Below, piece after piece: positions 10,160-22,945 of a stretch of DNA of 64,000 nucleotides. Source of the DNA: Ochromonas danica (taxonomy: Eukaryota > Sar > Chrysophyceae > Chromulinales > Chromulinaceae); the NCBI GenBank assembly GCA_015146655.1, contig VKHL01000018.1:30001-94000 (forward strand), in the 5' to 3' direction. The position numbers and the translations under genes were made by a program. Numbering within the stretch: the first letter of the stretch is position 1; each line of letters starts with the position of its first letter. The notes under the pieces are model-generated. The model made no database searches. It was not told the DNA's origin and worked only from the letters and a program-made list of their open reading frames with translations.

Positions 10160-13100
10160 TCAAAGCTCATCGTGGTTATCCTCCCCGCGATTGATATTCA
10201 GAAGACTGTCTATCCATCGACCAATAATGAAGAAGGTGGGAATTTTCACTGCCGCCCTGATTGAGAGGAGTAAGGGTCTAGTTTCAGCTCAAGACAAACA
10301 CAACAGCTTACCAAAATGATGAGATGTCTTGAGATGCAAAGCCCTCTCCAGAGGCTCTAGTGGCTCCAGGAATACACCGTTGGTCATATTCTGTACATCG
10401 TCCTTGGTCGACTATAAGTACAGCCACTGCTCCATGATTCTGTGATGCAATAGAGATGTAATAACGACCAGAAAATAGAATCGGAAACACTTACTTGGGC
10501 CAAGAGGGCTAATTCATATAAAGCCTGCCCATTTCTTGGGAGAAACGCTACCTTATTCTTTACTGACGATAAAAGCTCTTCTGAAAGATCCGAAGAAACA
10601 TTGTGCAGAAATGCTGGTGCTGCCATGATCAGATGGTGCGGTGAGCTATGAGAACACCGCCAAATGTGAAGAGCCTAAGAAGAGAAAGTTAATCAGGCAG
10701 TTCGTTTCGATTCCAGACGAAATCTGTACCTCAAAAGAAGATTGCACTTTGGGATTCCAGACAAAAATCCTTTCAAACCAGCTATCGATTATCACCACAT
10801 TCTTGAAGGCATCACCAGCAAATGGCCGTTGTGAGCCGGTTTCCACTATATCACCCCAAAAGCTTGCATCATCGCCCTGAGGTTATAGTAGACCAATCGA
10901 AATGTCAATTAGTCTTTGGTGGAAGATCAAAAATATGAAAGGAAAGGTTAAAAGGCCATACTTTCAGTCCTTCACCAACGTGAAGTATCCTTTTATTGTT
11001 GATTGGTTGCGCACCCTTTAGAAGTAAGTTGTAGAGATGTAATGGATGGAGCACAACAAGGAAACCCAATTCCAATCGTCTACGTACCAGAGTTGCAGAT
11101 ATCGGAGGAATGCCAATTTGTTCAGACGGAAAAGTAAAATTAGAGCATCCCAGTGCATTGCAACATCTTATCTGCATAAAACGTTGGTTGGGCATTTGGA
11201 TAAGTAGGTAAACGAGGAGATTTTGTCAAGGAAGGAGAAAGCGCACCTTGAACGAATATAGTGCACCAGGCTGTAAGTTGTAGAGAGAGAGGTTGACAGC
11301 TTTGTTTGAGCTATTTATCAACAAGCTATCGCGCTCTCGACGTTCTTCTGGTTCCTTCTCCAATATAGGCACGGAAAGCAAACGGGACCACTCGGTTGAG
11401 AAGCTATTTTCGAGTCGTTGGCTAAAGATCTCCCATCTAACAAAGATCATGGACAATAAAATGCATGGCTGATAACTCTACTAAAGGACTACAGACCTCA
11501 ACAATGGCAATCCACCAGCATCTATATCTGAGAGGGAAATAAGGTGAGAAATGCAACTTCTCAATCATTGAGGAAACGCTTACCAGACGGAAAATGCACC
11601 TCAAGCGTGGAGGCTACAGTATAAAAGACTGCCAGATTGAGAGTAGCCGAAGGTGTGGATAAATCTCTTCTAGTCGGATAGAGAGCTTGTAGGATGGGTG
11701 GCAACTTCACTTCCAAAGGTCGGATGTTCATCACCATCACTGTGGACTTCCCAGACAGCACAGGCCGTGCCAAAGGTAGAGTTAAATATATTTCACTCCA
11801 TGAAGAGCTTCCAGGGCTAACAAAGATGGTGGATGGAGACGACGATGAGACAGGCATGATATCAAAATACCTTCTGACCCGAAACTGATAGTGGCTATCT
11901 GGATTCAAATCCAAAATCTCCAATCCAACATTAACAAAGGCCGAATCGCTGTTCTCCACAACCTGGGCAGCAGACCTCGGAATAAGCTCTTCCTTGCAAT
12001 GGCTTTGCCACCAAGTTTGACTGATCAACTGCACACTGCCAGTTTCTAATAGCAACAACTCGTCAGTCAAGACATTCCCCATATCTAAAGAACAAACTTG
12101 AACAGAAAATCCTTGAAAGCTGGACTTGGCTTGTTCTGTGAGCCATAATTGTGACGGTTCTTGAAAGCGCACGACAGCTTTCTTGCGATCTACTGAAACA
12201 CTCACTTGATCATAAACAGCAGCAGCGCTGTAGGCGTTAACCAGTGCATCCCATGCCTGCGTATCTTGCCATCGCTTATAATCACCACCGCGACGGCGCC
12301 TTCGAGATTTGCCTGCGCTATTCACAGAAGACTCTACAATTTCAACTCCCGGCTCCCTTTGCATGGTTCGATTAAACTGTATAGAAGACATCCGTGAAAG
12401 CTCAGAATGCATATTTTCGCTCATAATGGGCCGTAATATAGCTAATTCTTGTAAAACGAAGTGGAGGTTACTTGCATCAACGAAACATTGAGCAAGAACT
12501 TCGCTGCTGGTTGTACTCTGTAGATGTGCAAAGAATGATGACGGAAGAAACAAAAACTCTTCCTGCTTCAGCGTTGTACCAACTACCCGATTGTTGCTTT
12601 CGGTTTTGCAAAAAGGTTTGTCCTCCAAGATTCTTCGTGGCTGGAAGAGCTCAGCTGTATCGTAGTTTGTTGCTGACGCTATGTCCTTCATTTCAGTCCA
12701 GTATCTAGTGGGACGATAGTCATGGGTGTCGATCCGCAAAGAGGGACTATTTTGTTGAAGCCAAAGTACCATGTGTGTTTTTGCTGGGCAGGCGAGCTTC
12801 ACTGAGCCTTCCACTTCCACTCGTAACGGCAAATCCGTGAAACCAGATAATCTGGAAAGATAATTATTACGGAGAATGTTGGGACGGTTGTTTATCTGAG
12901 CATGATCACCAAAGCTTCATGAGATAGCAGAACTCACTTCTCAAGGTTTGAGTAGATTAAGCTCACCTGTGTCTCCTCCTTCGCAGAGACTCCATACCCG
13001 AAACAATGCGATTTGAATGGTCTGAAAGAAGTGAACTCGCCAGTCAGCTATGAAAGAAAATAGTAACAAACAAACAGGAAGCAGCGCTGACCTGTTCTTG

Positions 13101-13426
13101 AGCACGTAATCTTCGAAGATCGTGACGAAGGCTGTCTCTCGATCAACCTCGCCCACCTTGGACGTCAACCTTTGAGGAAAGAGAATCTTGCAATTCTTAT
13201 CGACATCGTCTACATAGCAGTCTCTATGCTGATGGAAGGCTAATCTCGTCAGCGTGCAGCTATCGGGGGAAGTAGAGGGGGGAAGGGCAGCGCAGTCGAA
13301 GACAGCTTGAAGAAGCTTCATCAGAGCTCCTCGCTCACAATGTTCAGCTTCTACCACCACCGCATAGGAGATGGAAAGCTTATAGAGGAATAAAACAAGA
13401 AGAATAACCTGCATCCAAGACTTCAT
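10160..13426 (-). CDS. ER-luminal fibronectin-III plus PA-domain protein with HDEL tail
   Basis: Ten exons fit with conserved phase: 13426-13092, 13021-12967, 12895-11584, 11527-11497, 11436-11247, 11171-10962, 10876-10730, 10674-10495, 10439-10312, 10256-10160. The 894-aa product starts with a signal peptide (residues 1-22) and a Cys-rich segment. At least two fibronectin type III-like domains follow: around 350-470 with LDLNPDSHYQFRVRRY, and around 545-660 with LYNLQPGALYSFKIRCCNA. Residues about 770-880 look like a protease-associated (PA) domain: VAFLPRNGQALYELALLAQ joined to NHGAVAVLIVDQG and IPTFFIIG. The protein ends EDNHDEL, an ER-retrieval signal. Signal peptide and HDEL at opposite ends of a ten-exon model support each other. 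I know no named family with this layout. PA domains often accompany peptidases or glycosidases, but I see no catalytic domain, so a chaperone, adaptor or lectin-like role in the ER is speculation. Confidence 0.8.
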
Positions 13427-13814
13427 TCAGTCGAATCGTTCATTAATCAACACGCCATTGAAACTGGATGATTATTGCGATGCGTGGAGCAGTTTGAATG
13501 AAACGTCGGGAAAGTTGTCTGTGATATCCAAACAGGATTCTGGAAAGTAGATGCGTCTGTAAAAGTACTGGGACCTGTTCCTCCAGATAATATTGAATAG
13601 GTTCGCTATATATTGTTGTGAAGAAAAGTGCTCAAGTCTCTACACGTCAAATCCACTGCTGATTACCACCTCCGAGCAGAACAGACGCTTATCGTAAATA
13701 TCCAGATTCTGGCTCTTTGAGGCCTAAGGCGATCAAAAGGAATTGCCCAGAGCTCTTCCCAGATCGTGGAGCCTTTGTGGTGGGCCTCATTTGGAGATCC
13801 TCTGCTAAGCGATT
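13427..13814. promoter_or_regulatory. Bidirectional intergenic region
   Basis: 388 bp between the divergent HDEL protein gene and the GOLD/F-box-like gene. It contains several CCAGA and TCTGG half-sites (near 13547, 13583 and 13700) but no full copy of the CCAG-TTTGGAG motif found elsewhere. No ORF of note. Confidence 0.4.
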
Positions 13815-15641
13815 ATGAGCGAAATCCTGCAGGACAGCTCAGATTTAGAGAATTTCTTTCGTTCTTTGGATGGCGACTTCATTGGTCTGAGCAAGGTAAG
13901 GATGCTCTTTGACTGTTCCATTGAGCAGCACCAGAATGGGCTAATCGTTAATGGCTAATGGCTACCAGGCAGAAGATGAGGAGTTTTTGTATCGAGCGTC
14001 TGATGTTCTGGTTCAAACCACATGGGAGCTGCCCATCGTAGTTCAATGTCCAAGAGCCTCCGTCTCTTATGAATTCACTTCCTCTCCTGGGGACATCGCT
14101 TTCGGCATTGTCTTCGTTGCTGCACCCAACGAATCTCAGAGACCAGAAGACCTGGACATTGAGACAGTGGAGGAAATGGTTAAAGTGCCCAGTAGCTCCG
14201 ATCGAATATCGGGCTCCTTCGACCTGCCTTGTGAGGGTGTCATTTTCTTCCTTTGGGACAACACTTTTGCATTTTGGGAGTACACCAAAAAGATCACCTA
14301 TTCCATTAAAGTTCATCAGGTAAATATCTTAGCTATCAGAAAGTCCTCCAAGGTCACAAATTTCTGACCAACGGTTGGATGTGTGTAGCCATCGTTCCAA
14401 CTGCTAGACTCCGAGCGCTGCCATTATGCGATAAGCCAGATGCGATTAGTTTCAGAAGATCTTCATGAGATGTGCTCCAAGCATGCCGATTCAAATGCTC
14501 GCTATGAGCACAATTGTGCCAATGCATCGTTCCTCGAACATCAAATTGCTTTGCTGGAAGAAAAGCTTTCCAAGCGTAGGGAAGAGTTCAATCAACTTTG
14601 CTGTGAACGAGAAGGATGGCAACACAGTCAACTGGTTTTGGAGGAGGCCAGAGCAGGTTTATGCATTAGGTCAGTTCGATCAGTTTTGTTTGGGATGTTT
14701 GTTGACCATGGGATTTTGCTTTTCACAGAATGTTGAGCAAGCCACTGCTAGGATTTGTGTTCTCCTTTTTACCCTTGGATAGCTGTGAAGCAGTTGCCTC
14801 AGTGAGTAAGTATTGGTGTGAGTTGATAGGGGAGGTGTTGGAAGGCTCTCCTATTTCTAAATACCCTGCAAAATGGTATCTTGGAAAGGCGGATCGAAGC
14901 GAAAAACAGCGGCTTCTCTTTGAGGTGAAGCTGCGGAGGCAAAAGGCTGCAATGGAATCTACAAATTCTTTATCAGACAGCCCTTTCACTCCTAGCCAGG
15001 TTTCTCATGTCAGTGAGGTCAGACGACCGGATGAAGACGTTGCTCGAGAAGATATTTCTTCATCAAGCTCTTCTCACCTCAAACCCCCTTACGATGCAGA
15101 TCTACCCAATCTACCCAATCAACCCATTGAGCGAGATCACCTCACCTCTCTTGCTAGCTCGATTAAGGAGCAAAAGTCGGATCGTGGCAATGGCAAAGGT
15201 CACAGAAGACAATCCAAATCCAAGGCCAAAACCCAGGAAGTACTCTTACAGAACCTCCAGAAAATTCGCTCTGAACAACAGTTGAATACAGTGATGGAAT
15301 ATATAAATGCCAGCCTGCTTAAGATAGACTCATTGAAGAATGAGAAGCGAAGGGTAAAGAAGCTCATTCGTGCTTGGAATGCAAGTTATGAAAAGCAGCA
15401 TGGAAGACTGCCTGCAATAGCGGACCGCAAGGGCCACCTTCGAGAGCTACACGAGGAATATCAGCAGGTAACTTGCCACTCCCTTTTCTGCTTATGTCAC
15501 TTCTCAGAAATGTGCTTGACTGGACAGCTTGCTCTCGCTCTTCGCATTCGTCAGGACAAGCTCAACGATGCACTCAAACGGGTTGGGTTAACTATGGAAG
15601 ACTTTGAAGCTCTTCGAAGTCAGAAGTTTGGAGACTTATAG
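13815..15641 (+). CDS. GOLD-domain / F-box-like / coiled-coil protein
   Basis: Five exons (13815-13895, 13969-14319, 14389-14669, 14729-15467, 15528-15641) join in phase to 521 aa. Residues about 46-144 resemble a GOLD beta-sandwich: SYEFTSSPGDIAFGIVF, then GSFDLPCEGVIFFLWDNTFAFW and a final beta strand, as in Sec14/patellin and p24-type GOLD domains, with the conserved W-D-N. A coiled coil follows (about 160-235). Next is LLGFVFSFLPLDSCEAVASVSK, which resembles an F-box. A basic Ser-rich linker leads to a C-terminal coiled coil with KQHGRLPAIADRKGHLRELH. That pattern (helix, GR-P, acidic, basic, L-x-E) is shared with FAM13-type and other actin-regulator tails. The combination is unusual. GOLD suggests binding to membrane or cargo; an F-box would imply an SCF ligase link, but that call is tentative. 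Confidence 0.7.
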
Positions 15642-15865
15642 TTCATTAGCATTTCTTGTGGAAGGGCTATCCATGTCTGTGCAACGCCATTCCCTCTCTT
15701 TCACATGGGCTGGTAGTAGTTAGGAAATGGAAGTTAATTTGATCATTGTTTTTCCACGTCGGTGGGGCGAGATTTATTCGTTAGTCTAGAGAAGCACGCT
15801 CTTAAATTTACCCCGTGGCGTGATTGTATTTTAGATCATAATGGTTAATCCTTAACTCCAGAACT

Positions 15866-15880
15866 CCAGAAGTTTGGAAT
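15866..15880. promoter_or_regulatory. CCAG-TTTGGA motif copy
   Basis: CCAGAAGTTTGGAAT, directly preceded by another CTCCAGAA half-site and followed by TCTAGA. It lies about 95 bp upstream of the start codon of the four-TM EF-hand gene. Confidence 0.4.
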
Positions 15881-15932
15881 TCTAGATTTCTTTCCGCTCC
15901 CCAACCGTTTTCATCATAGATCTAAAGTTGTA

Positions 15933-15948
15933 CCAGTAGTTTGGAGCT
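15933..15948. promoter_or_regulatory. CCAG-TTTGGAG motif copy
   Basis: CCAGTAGTTTGGAGCT, 28 bp upstream of the start codon at 15976. The position is compatible with a core promoter or initiator-like site. Confidence 0.45.
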
Positions 15949-15975
15949 GACAGAAAGATTTGCAGGTGTTGGCCT

Positions 15976-16953
15976 ATGAAGCAAATGGAAAGAAAGGTGT
16001 CTGAAAGTAGCCTGGATAGCAGCAAAAAGGTGAGAAGTAAGACTCACACAGACAAGGGAGAGGATCTATTGGATGACGATGGCTTCTCGGAGTCTGACGA
16101 ATTCTACAAGAAATGGTCTGGACCGGTTTTATTGGGACCATTCCTGGTGGCAATATTTGCAGCCTTAATCATTGTCTCTGGTCAGCTTGTTTTAAACACG
16201 AGCACGGGTACGTGCGGATACAATCTCGAATGTGAGTGTCTTTGGTGTATTTCCATTTTCGAAATTAGCGCTATATCTCACTAACCACTTTTCCTCTTAG
16301 CTGTGGTCACTGCTAACATTGCTATATCCTACCTCTTTTTATTGGTATTCACTTGGGTGTATTTGGGCGAGAACATTCGTATCACTATTCCTGTAATTAA
16401 TTTTGATCGAGTTGTGCTGAGGCCTTTCCGCTCGTTGAGATGGATCATGTACTTCTACTTTGCCCTTGCGATTGGGGCCTTCGTGGTGGGCATTTATGGG
16501 ACCTTTATACTTGCTTTATCTACGTTTTGCAGTACCACTGCATCGGAACTGTATCATTTCACGATGTTTGCCGTTGTATTGTTTTGGGTGGGGTTCTTCG
16601 CCGTAGCCTGTTACACTGTGAAACTCTTCTATGGCACCCGCATTTCAAAGATTTTAGAAGAAAAAATGAGAGAAGAGACCGTGGAAGAGGTGGAGAATCG
16701 CCTGGTCAGGGCAAAATTCATGGAATATGACAAAACCAAACAAGAACAGATTGAGCGTTCCGACTTAAATAAGGTTCTCCAAGCATTGGGCGTTTTCGTG
16801 CCTGAAGAAGAGCAAGAACATCTTGCTGATACATTAGATCCTACGAGATCTGGTTTCATTGCTTTCAAACCTTTCGCGGAGTGGTTCCGGGTAGCCAATG
16901 GAAGCAACAAAGATGAAGAAGAAAACGATGAAGACAAGCAGCTATTTTCATAA
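15976..16953 (+). CDS. Four-TM membrane protein with C-terminal EF-hand pair
   Basis: Two exons (15976-16231 and 16301-16953, 69-nt intron, phase 1) encode 302 aa. A polar acidic N-terminus of about 45 residues precedes four predicted membrane helices: GPVLLGPFLVAIFAALIIV, ANIAISYLFLLVFTWVYLG, IMYFYFALAIGAFVVGIYG and FTMFAVVLFWVGFFAVACY. The cytosolic tail starts with an amphipathic acidic helix. It then has two EF-hand-like loops, one beginning DKTKQEQIERSD and one DPTRSGFIAF; the second lacks the usual Glu at position 12, so calcium binding at that site may be weak or absent. Function is unknown; a calcium-responsive membrane sensor or channel accessory is a guess. A motif copy lies 28 bp upstream of the start. 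Confidence 0.75.
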
Positions 16954-17078
16954 ATATTCCAACTATCATCAAGAGAATGAGATTAACGCCATCAAATGAA
17001 ATGACCATGGAAGGAATGTGATGAATACTAATGAATGTAGAAGTACAAGCAGAACATTACGTCTAAGTTGCGAGAGGG

Positions 17079-20000
17079 TTATTGCTGTGCAGCGCGAACT
17101 GGATGAGCAACTGTTTCGCTACCACCGTCATTCTTTCCAGCAGATCCAGAAACGCTCCCGTTAGCCAAAGTGGAGGAAGAATTGGAAGCAAAAGTGGCGA
17201 GTGCCTTCAATCGCGCATTGGTGCTGAACAAAGCCAATATGTCTCGTCTTGCAGTGAGTTTGAAACTGTAAGACTCTAAAATGCGGTGCACATCAACATA
17301 GAGAGAGTGTTTGTCAAAGACTTGCGGATTTTGTCTGCGGATAGTGTCAAGCCTGGCCTTGCACTCACGATATAAAACCACACCAGGCATCTAACACAAT
17401 AAAATCCATGGTATCGTCAGTCAGCACTTGAAACAACGGTGTTGAAACAGTCATACCTTGGCGATAAGATTTAGAATCTCCAGTTCCATATTTACAGAGC
17501 CGCTTGGGATGAAAGGCGTAAGCAACTTAATTGAAGAAGGGGGTGTACTCATGGATAAGTAGGGCAAGGAACCAACACCCTTGTTGCGATTCTGAGTTAG
17601 TCGGGCCTTTCGTATACCAACACTTGGGTTGCTATCGCTCTTCGAAACTGTGGTCGCGATCTTGAAGAGTATTTGAGGCTGTCTTGGTATGGCAACAGCA
17701 GAGTTACCGTTGACAAACGAGCCATCCCACTTATTTTGGTACAGAATCTGATTGCCTTTCGAAGTGCGGCTGATTAAACCAAGAACATAGAAAAATGTGC
17801 CTCGAACACCGAGGTGTGGAGAGTTGCAGATACAGTCAATGCACCACTCAACAAAGGAAGGGTCTATGTTCAGGATTGCAGCAAAACCCAATTCGCTAGA
17901 TCCAATTTGTCCCAGCGACCACAGACATGAACGCAGATCTGTGGTGGAACTATCAACTTCAAGAGAACGATCTGATTGCAGCGCCTGCATGAAGTCATTT
18001 CCAGAAATGGTCGATAGAGACATAGGAATTTTTGTCATTTGCTCATAAAGTTGGCGACTTTTCGAGAGAAGATCAAAGACAATATTGCGACGGGACAACT
18101 CAGCACAGCCTTCTATTGTTCTTGCAAGCTCTCCATACATGTGACGCGGCATTGGAACAAACATTCCCTAAAAAACGAATGTCAGCGGATCTTACCACAA
18201 AACAAATCAGAGAAGAAATACAAACCTTTCCAGTCTCTAACCGGAAGAAGTATTGAACCTCGACTAAATACAATAATCCTCCAGATCTACTCGTATCCAT
18301 ACGATTGGAGCGACTAGAGTCAAACCAAAGTTCAGGCAATTCTCCTCTTGAAGTGCTACCAGGACGAGATAAACGCGTCGACGAGACTCCTGTAACCCCA
18401 GTCGCTCGTCTACTGAAGATCCATACTACCGGTTCATTAGGAATGGTAACAGCAAACAGTCCATCTTCCATCTCAGTGACATTGCCTTGACGATGATTTG
18501 GCTTGCACGTCACCCAGTCACACAGATGCTCCTGTCCCAAGGAGATAGGCATATCTACCTCATTTAGTCCCATCGTATCGGCGGAAACGCACGCATCTTG
18601 AGATGAAGTCGCCACATTGGAGAATGAAGGTCGGTTGGTAGATTTGCTCTCTTCTCTATGCGCGACGTTAGTGGTAGTTGAAGCTCTTCGACGCTGAGAC
18701 TGGAAATCAGTTATCGAACTGATCTCTCCGCTTCGATTAATTGGACAAATTCCAGCCAACAAGGTGTTGGAGATTATTTTGTTTTGTGGAATAGGTTGAC
18801 CACAAGGGTTGCCTTTGCTGTCCAATAAAATTCCTCGCACTTTGACGATACGGTTGGTATCACAAGTCACATCGAAGCTGAGCGGACTAGTGAGATCAGA
18901 TGCATCTAAATAGTAAGCAGCCAAAGTCAATGCGATGAAATTGGAGGCTTTGCAGCAACGCTGAACGCTTACCAAGGAAGGTGTCTACCCGCAAATAATC
19001 CCCAGGGCTACCTAGTGACTCGCTAGGCTGCTGATTCTGTGCAAGTGGCTTGGTTACTTTAACCTCGATGTTCCAAGGGATTCGCAACAACCCTTGCAAG
19101 TCTATACCCAGAGGAGCATTGGGATCACCACCACGGGAGGATGACCTCGAAGGATTTTCATTAGTTTTCGCACTGATGCTAATCAAATCTCGTCGTGCAG
19201 TTATTTCTTTCACAATCTCAGGGGTACGAATGGGAATAGGAGACACCAAAGCCGAGAGATTTGAAAGCAGCTCAGAAGGCGGGCGAATGAGTGCAGTTGA
19301 CAGTCTATCTTCCACCTCAGCCACATAATCCTTGCACTTAGAACTACTCCATTCAGCAAAAGCTCCATCCAGCCAATTCTTTTCAGTCAAATATCGTATA
19401 CCTTCGGGAACAGACAAAAATCGGAGCAAAATATGCTGTGCATCGGGATCATTGAGGAGTGCTGGTCGCTTCCCGATGACGAGGCGTAGGCTGGATTTGC
19501 TATGGATTGCCTCTTCAAGAGCCCTATACAAAACCTTGTCCGGATAGTCTTCCAAGGACAATTGATTAACAATGGCCTCGATACTCCATTTATAGTCTTC
19601 ATTTTCACTGAGAGCCTGGATCATAACACGCAAAAGATTGTGTAAATAATGTCTAAAGTCAATTGAAATCGAAGGACTCGTCGTCCACATTTGAAGAAGA
19701 TAGCGGGACAATAGTCCCCCATCGGTGAAGCACAACGATGTGATCACTAATCTTGTGACATAGTCCAAAGACTTGTATTGCCCCAACCGAGAGAGATGTT
19801 CAAAAATATTCGTATGCTCCAATAATTTCTTTGACCCTGGCGTTCGGACGATTCGACCAAGCAGGGTGAAAAGCTCCCTCCCCATTAACGCAGTACAGCC
19901 ATAGACCCGGAAGACACTCTTCGAGGCAGAAGAAACGGGATTCCTTGAAGCAGCATTGGAAACCAATGCAGCGATCTCTTGGGCCATTTCATTAAACAAC

Positions 20001-22712
20001 ATACCTCTACGATCGCTCGTTAAGAAAGAAAGCCCGGCCTCTTCGCGCAATAAGACCGAATACAAATTACTCGCACATTCTAAGTACTGCAAGTTTGTGG
20101 GCTCCCACTCCAAGTTTGCAAAGTAGCCCTTTTCTTCCACAGAACAACGGTAAAATCCTGATATTCGACGCACCCATTTGGTCTTCAACGCTTCCGTTAA
20201 GCGATCCGGATGCTGGAAGCTATACTCTAGCATGTCGCTTATGGTCATCCAGTCCCATTTAAATGGCTCTTTGCCCTAATAAACCATTTGGAAAACAATA
20301 AGTGCACGACACACTAAAGGGAAATTTTGAACGATTACCTCCTTCCCGGTAACCTTACTGGCCTCCATTTGCCGTGCAAAATCAACTTTATCCACAACAG
20401 GCGTGAGACTGTTACGAAGACTGCTCAGCACACTCATGGATCGAAAATTTGAAGAGCAGTATATACTCGAGCTAATTTCTAAACCAGCTGGTTGACCTGC
20501 GGTGGCAATGGAGGAAGAAATTTTGATCTCCTCCGCTAAATCGAAAAGTGTGCGAATATTCAGAGGGAGGAAGTTGGATCTATTTGAAGGTTGCACGGAG
20601 AAGTTTCCTGGGAGAGAGGAAGTCATACTTGATGTGCCTGTGATTGATCTGTTTCTTCCTTTTACCGACACGCCTTGCGACAGATTCGACGAATGAGCAC
20701 CGCTCGTTTGCTTGCACGGCATAACCGAGAACGTATCTGCTAAATCCATCAGTAGTTGGGAAGATTTGTAAGCCCTGTTGGCTGATCGATTCGATCCTAA
20801 AGCTATCGATATATCAAGAAGAGTAGGGTTAGTCAATAACTCCGCACAAGCATTTTCCGGTAAAACCTCCGAAAGGATGCGCAGAAAATTGACCAACAAT
20901 TTACGACTCTTCACGGCAACACCCACTCTTGCCTCAGTACTCAATACAAAGAGGCTATTAATCAGATCAACATGTAAAAACGCACAGCAAAGTAATGCCG
21001 ATACATTGTCCAAAAGGTTGTATACAGGATCAATTTCGTCCACCGCAAACCCCTCGGAAAAGTGATCATTTTCACAAATACTCTCTAGGGGATTTGAAGC
21101 AGATCTGGATGGTGCGTTTAAGTGAGCAATTCCCAAAAACGATCTTCGATTTAATGAAGACGAAGGCGGTTGCGGTGGTTGAATTGCATGCTGCTTGCTG
21201 GATGGAGCGGGTGTGCTGCCTCGCGAACCACCAAACAAATAGCTGCTGATAGATCCTCTTGATGCATGTGGTGCAGAAATAACACCATTTCCGCCACTAA
21301 CCGAAGCATTAGCTGCACTATCTGTAGAAAGGCTCGGGGTATGGCTACTGAAAAGGCTGGTAAAAGAAGTGCGAGATCTCATTCCATTGCTTTGCATATC
21401 ACCGGGGCTACTTGTCAACGAGTCTCGGTACATATCAGACTCGGATGTTGCTCTACTTTGACGGATAGGATCTAGATATTTGAAAACTGATTAGAGCATG
21501 AAACACAGAAGAATTTAAAGCGTACCAAAAGCGGCCGTAGAAAATCCTCTCGATGGTGGTGGTAAAAAAGTTGACGTTCCTTGAGATGGAGGATAAAACT
21601 CGTGGCGATGACGACGAGACGAATAGGTTTGCTTGAAGCAGATATTCGAAAAAACCTCCGAAAGTGTATCTAAGACGACGTTTTGGGTATGTAGAGGAAC
21701 CTATGCGCAGAACGCGTTCGCTGTGAGTGTTTGAAGTGGGTTCCAATAAAAGACATTGGAACGTACCTTTGGATCCTTCAACATGTTAACAAGCATGCCC
21801 AAGGCATTATTATCAGCAGCAATGAGTATAATTCCAGCCCAAGATTTCATCAACAAGCTAAATGATGCTTTTGCAGCATTCCATTTCGGCTCCAGATCTA
21901 CGGGGTCTGTATCCAGGTCTGTAAATGGAGCCAACTAGAAAGGGAAATATGCGCAAATAAGAATTATTCGTGACAATGTTAGAACATACTCACCAACATA
22001 CGGAGATCAACACAGGGTTCAACAACCCTCCTATTTTTGCAGCAAAGATTTTATATTCTTTTAATCAAAGTCAAGCAAGCGCAAAATGAAAACAGGAGGC
22101 TCACCTTGTAACGGGATCATTGAGCAAGAAGATGATTGTCATGGTAATATTATCAGCCAAGTCTTGAGAAATGGGCTCTAATATAGCATCGATCAAGGTG
22201 GCAAATCCCTGTAAACTTGCTACCAATGCTGTATTGGCGAGGGACAACTCCCTCAGAGATTCCATACAAATCTTGCGCAGCGCATCATCTTTCGATGCTG
22301 CAACAGCGATAATAGACCTCCCGAATGCCACTGGATAGTGACCAGGATCAAGTCTGCGAACTGTATCCATAGCTTTCAAGGCCTGAATGCGCTCAATTAC
22401 ATACTCAGAGTCACGTTCTAAGGACTCCACGATAAGAAAATGGACTTCTTCTGAGATTAAAGCTTTGACCTCCACAGCACTGCGGATACAAAAACGTATG
22501 GTTCTGAGTATCAGAGAGCGATTGGTGGTATTTCCACTCACGAAGAGGGGCCGAATGTTGCCGAGGAAGTCGAGGAAGACAGGCAGGCTCACCATTTTTC
22601 CCTCCAGACTGTTGATCAGAGACAACAACGTGGAGACATGGCTGGGCATGTCCTCCACCTTCTGCTCGAGCTTTTCAGCAATATTATTCAGAGTTGATTC
22701 AAAATCGGACAT
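17079..22712 (-). CDS. RICTOR: Rictor, the defining subunit of TOR complex 2
   Basis: Nine exons (22712-22105, 22030-21994, 21934-21767, 21700-21526, 21471-20339, 20275-18973, 18905-18226, 18167-17457, 17390-17079) with introns of 54-74 nt give 1708 aa, close to the animal protein. The N-terminal helical region matches the family: AVEVKALISEEVHFLIVESLERDSE, ERIQALKAMDT, and LNDPVTRRVVEPCVDL joined to LAPFTDL and MKSWAGI. The central ring segment LLRFLSVPEGIRYL (about residue 995) and the repeats SCLWSLGQIGSSELGF and LGVRGTFFYVLGLISRTSKG (about 1450-1495) are diagnostic. The last exon carries the C-terminal LDTIRRQNPQVFDKHSLY block. A Ser-rich, probably disordered insert occupies about 330-450. 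Rictor fixes TORC2 specificity toward AGC kinases and actin organisation. A further 5' exon is possible, because a splice-acceptor-like sequence precedes the chosen Met. Confidence 0.93.
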
Positions 22713-22945
22713 GACGTCAATAGCCAGCTGCAACAAGAGGAGGATCGACACCTAGCTCGAAGAAATTACTCAGCTCTAGGCAGCAAATCTAATGAGCTGG
22801 AGAAAGCGTTGTCACCAAAATAGAAGTATTCTGTCCTAAAAGGATCTTCGCTGTGAGCTGTTAACAATGGCTTGTTAACAATTCTCAGCAATGAGAAAAT
22901 TTCATCTACTATGTAATTACGCAACACAATTATGTAATTACCCTT
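22713..22945. promoter_or_regulatory. Bidirectional promoter region RICTOR/TPR
   Basis: 233 bp between divergent start codons. AT-rich, with short direct repeats of the TATGTAATTA type near 22911-22941. No motif copy of the CCAG-TTTGGAG kind was seen here. Confidence 0.45.

Larger units (their letters stand above)
15642..15975. promoter_or_regulatory. Intergenic region with two motif copies
   Basis: 334 bp between two + strand genes. It holds the 3' flank of the GOLD gene, then two copies of the motif described at 15866-15880 and 15933-15948. No ORF is apparent. Confidence 0.5.
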
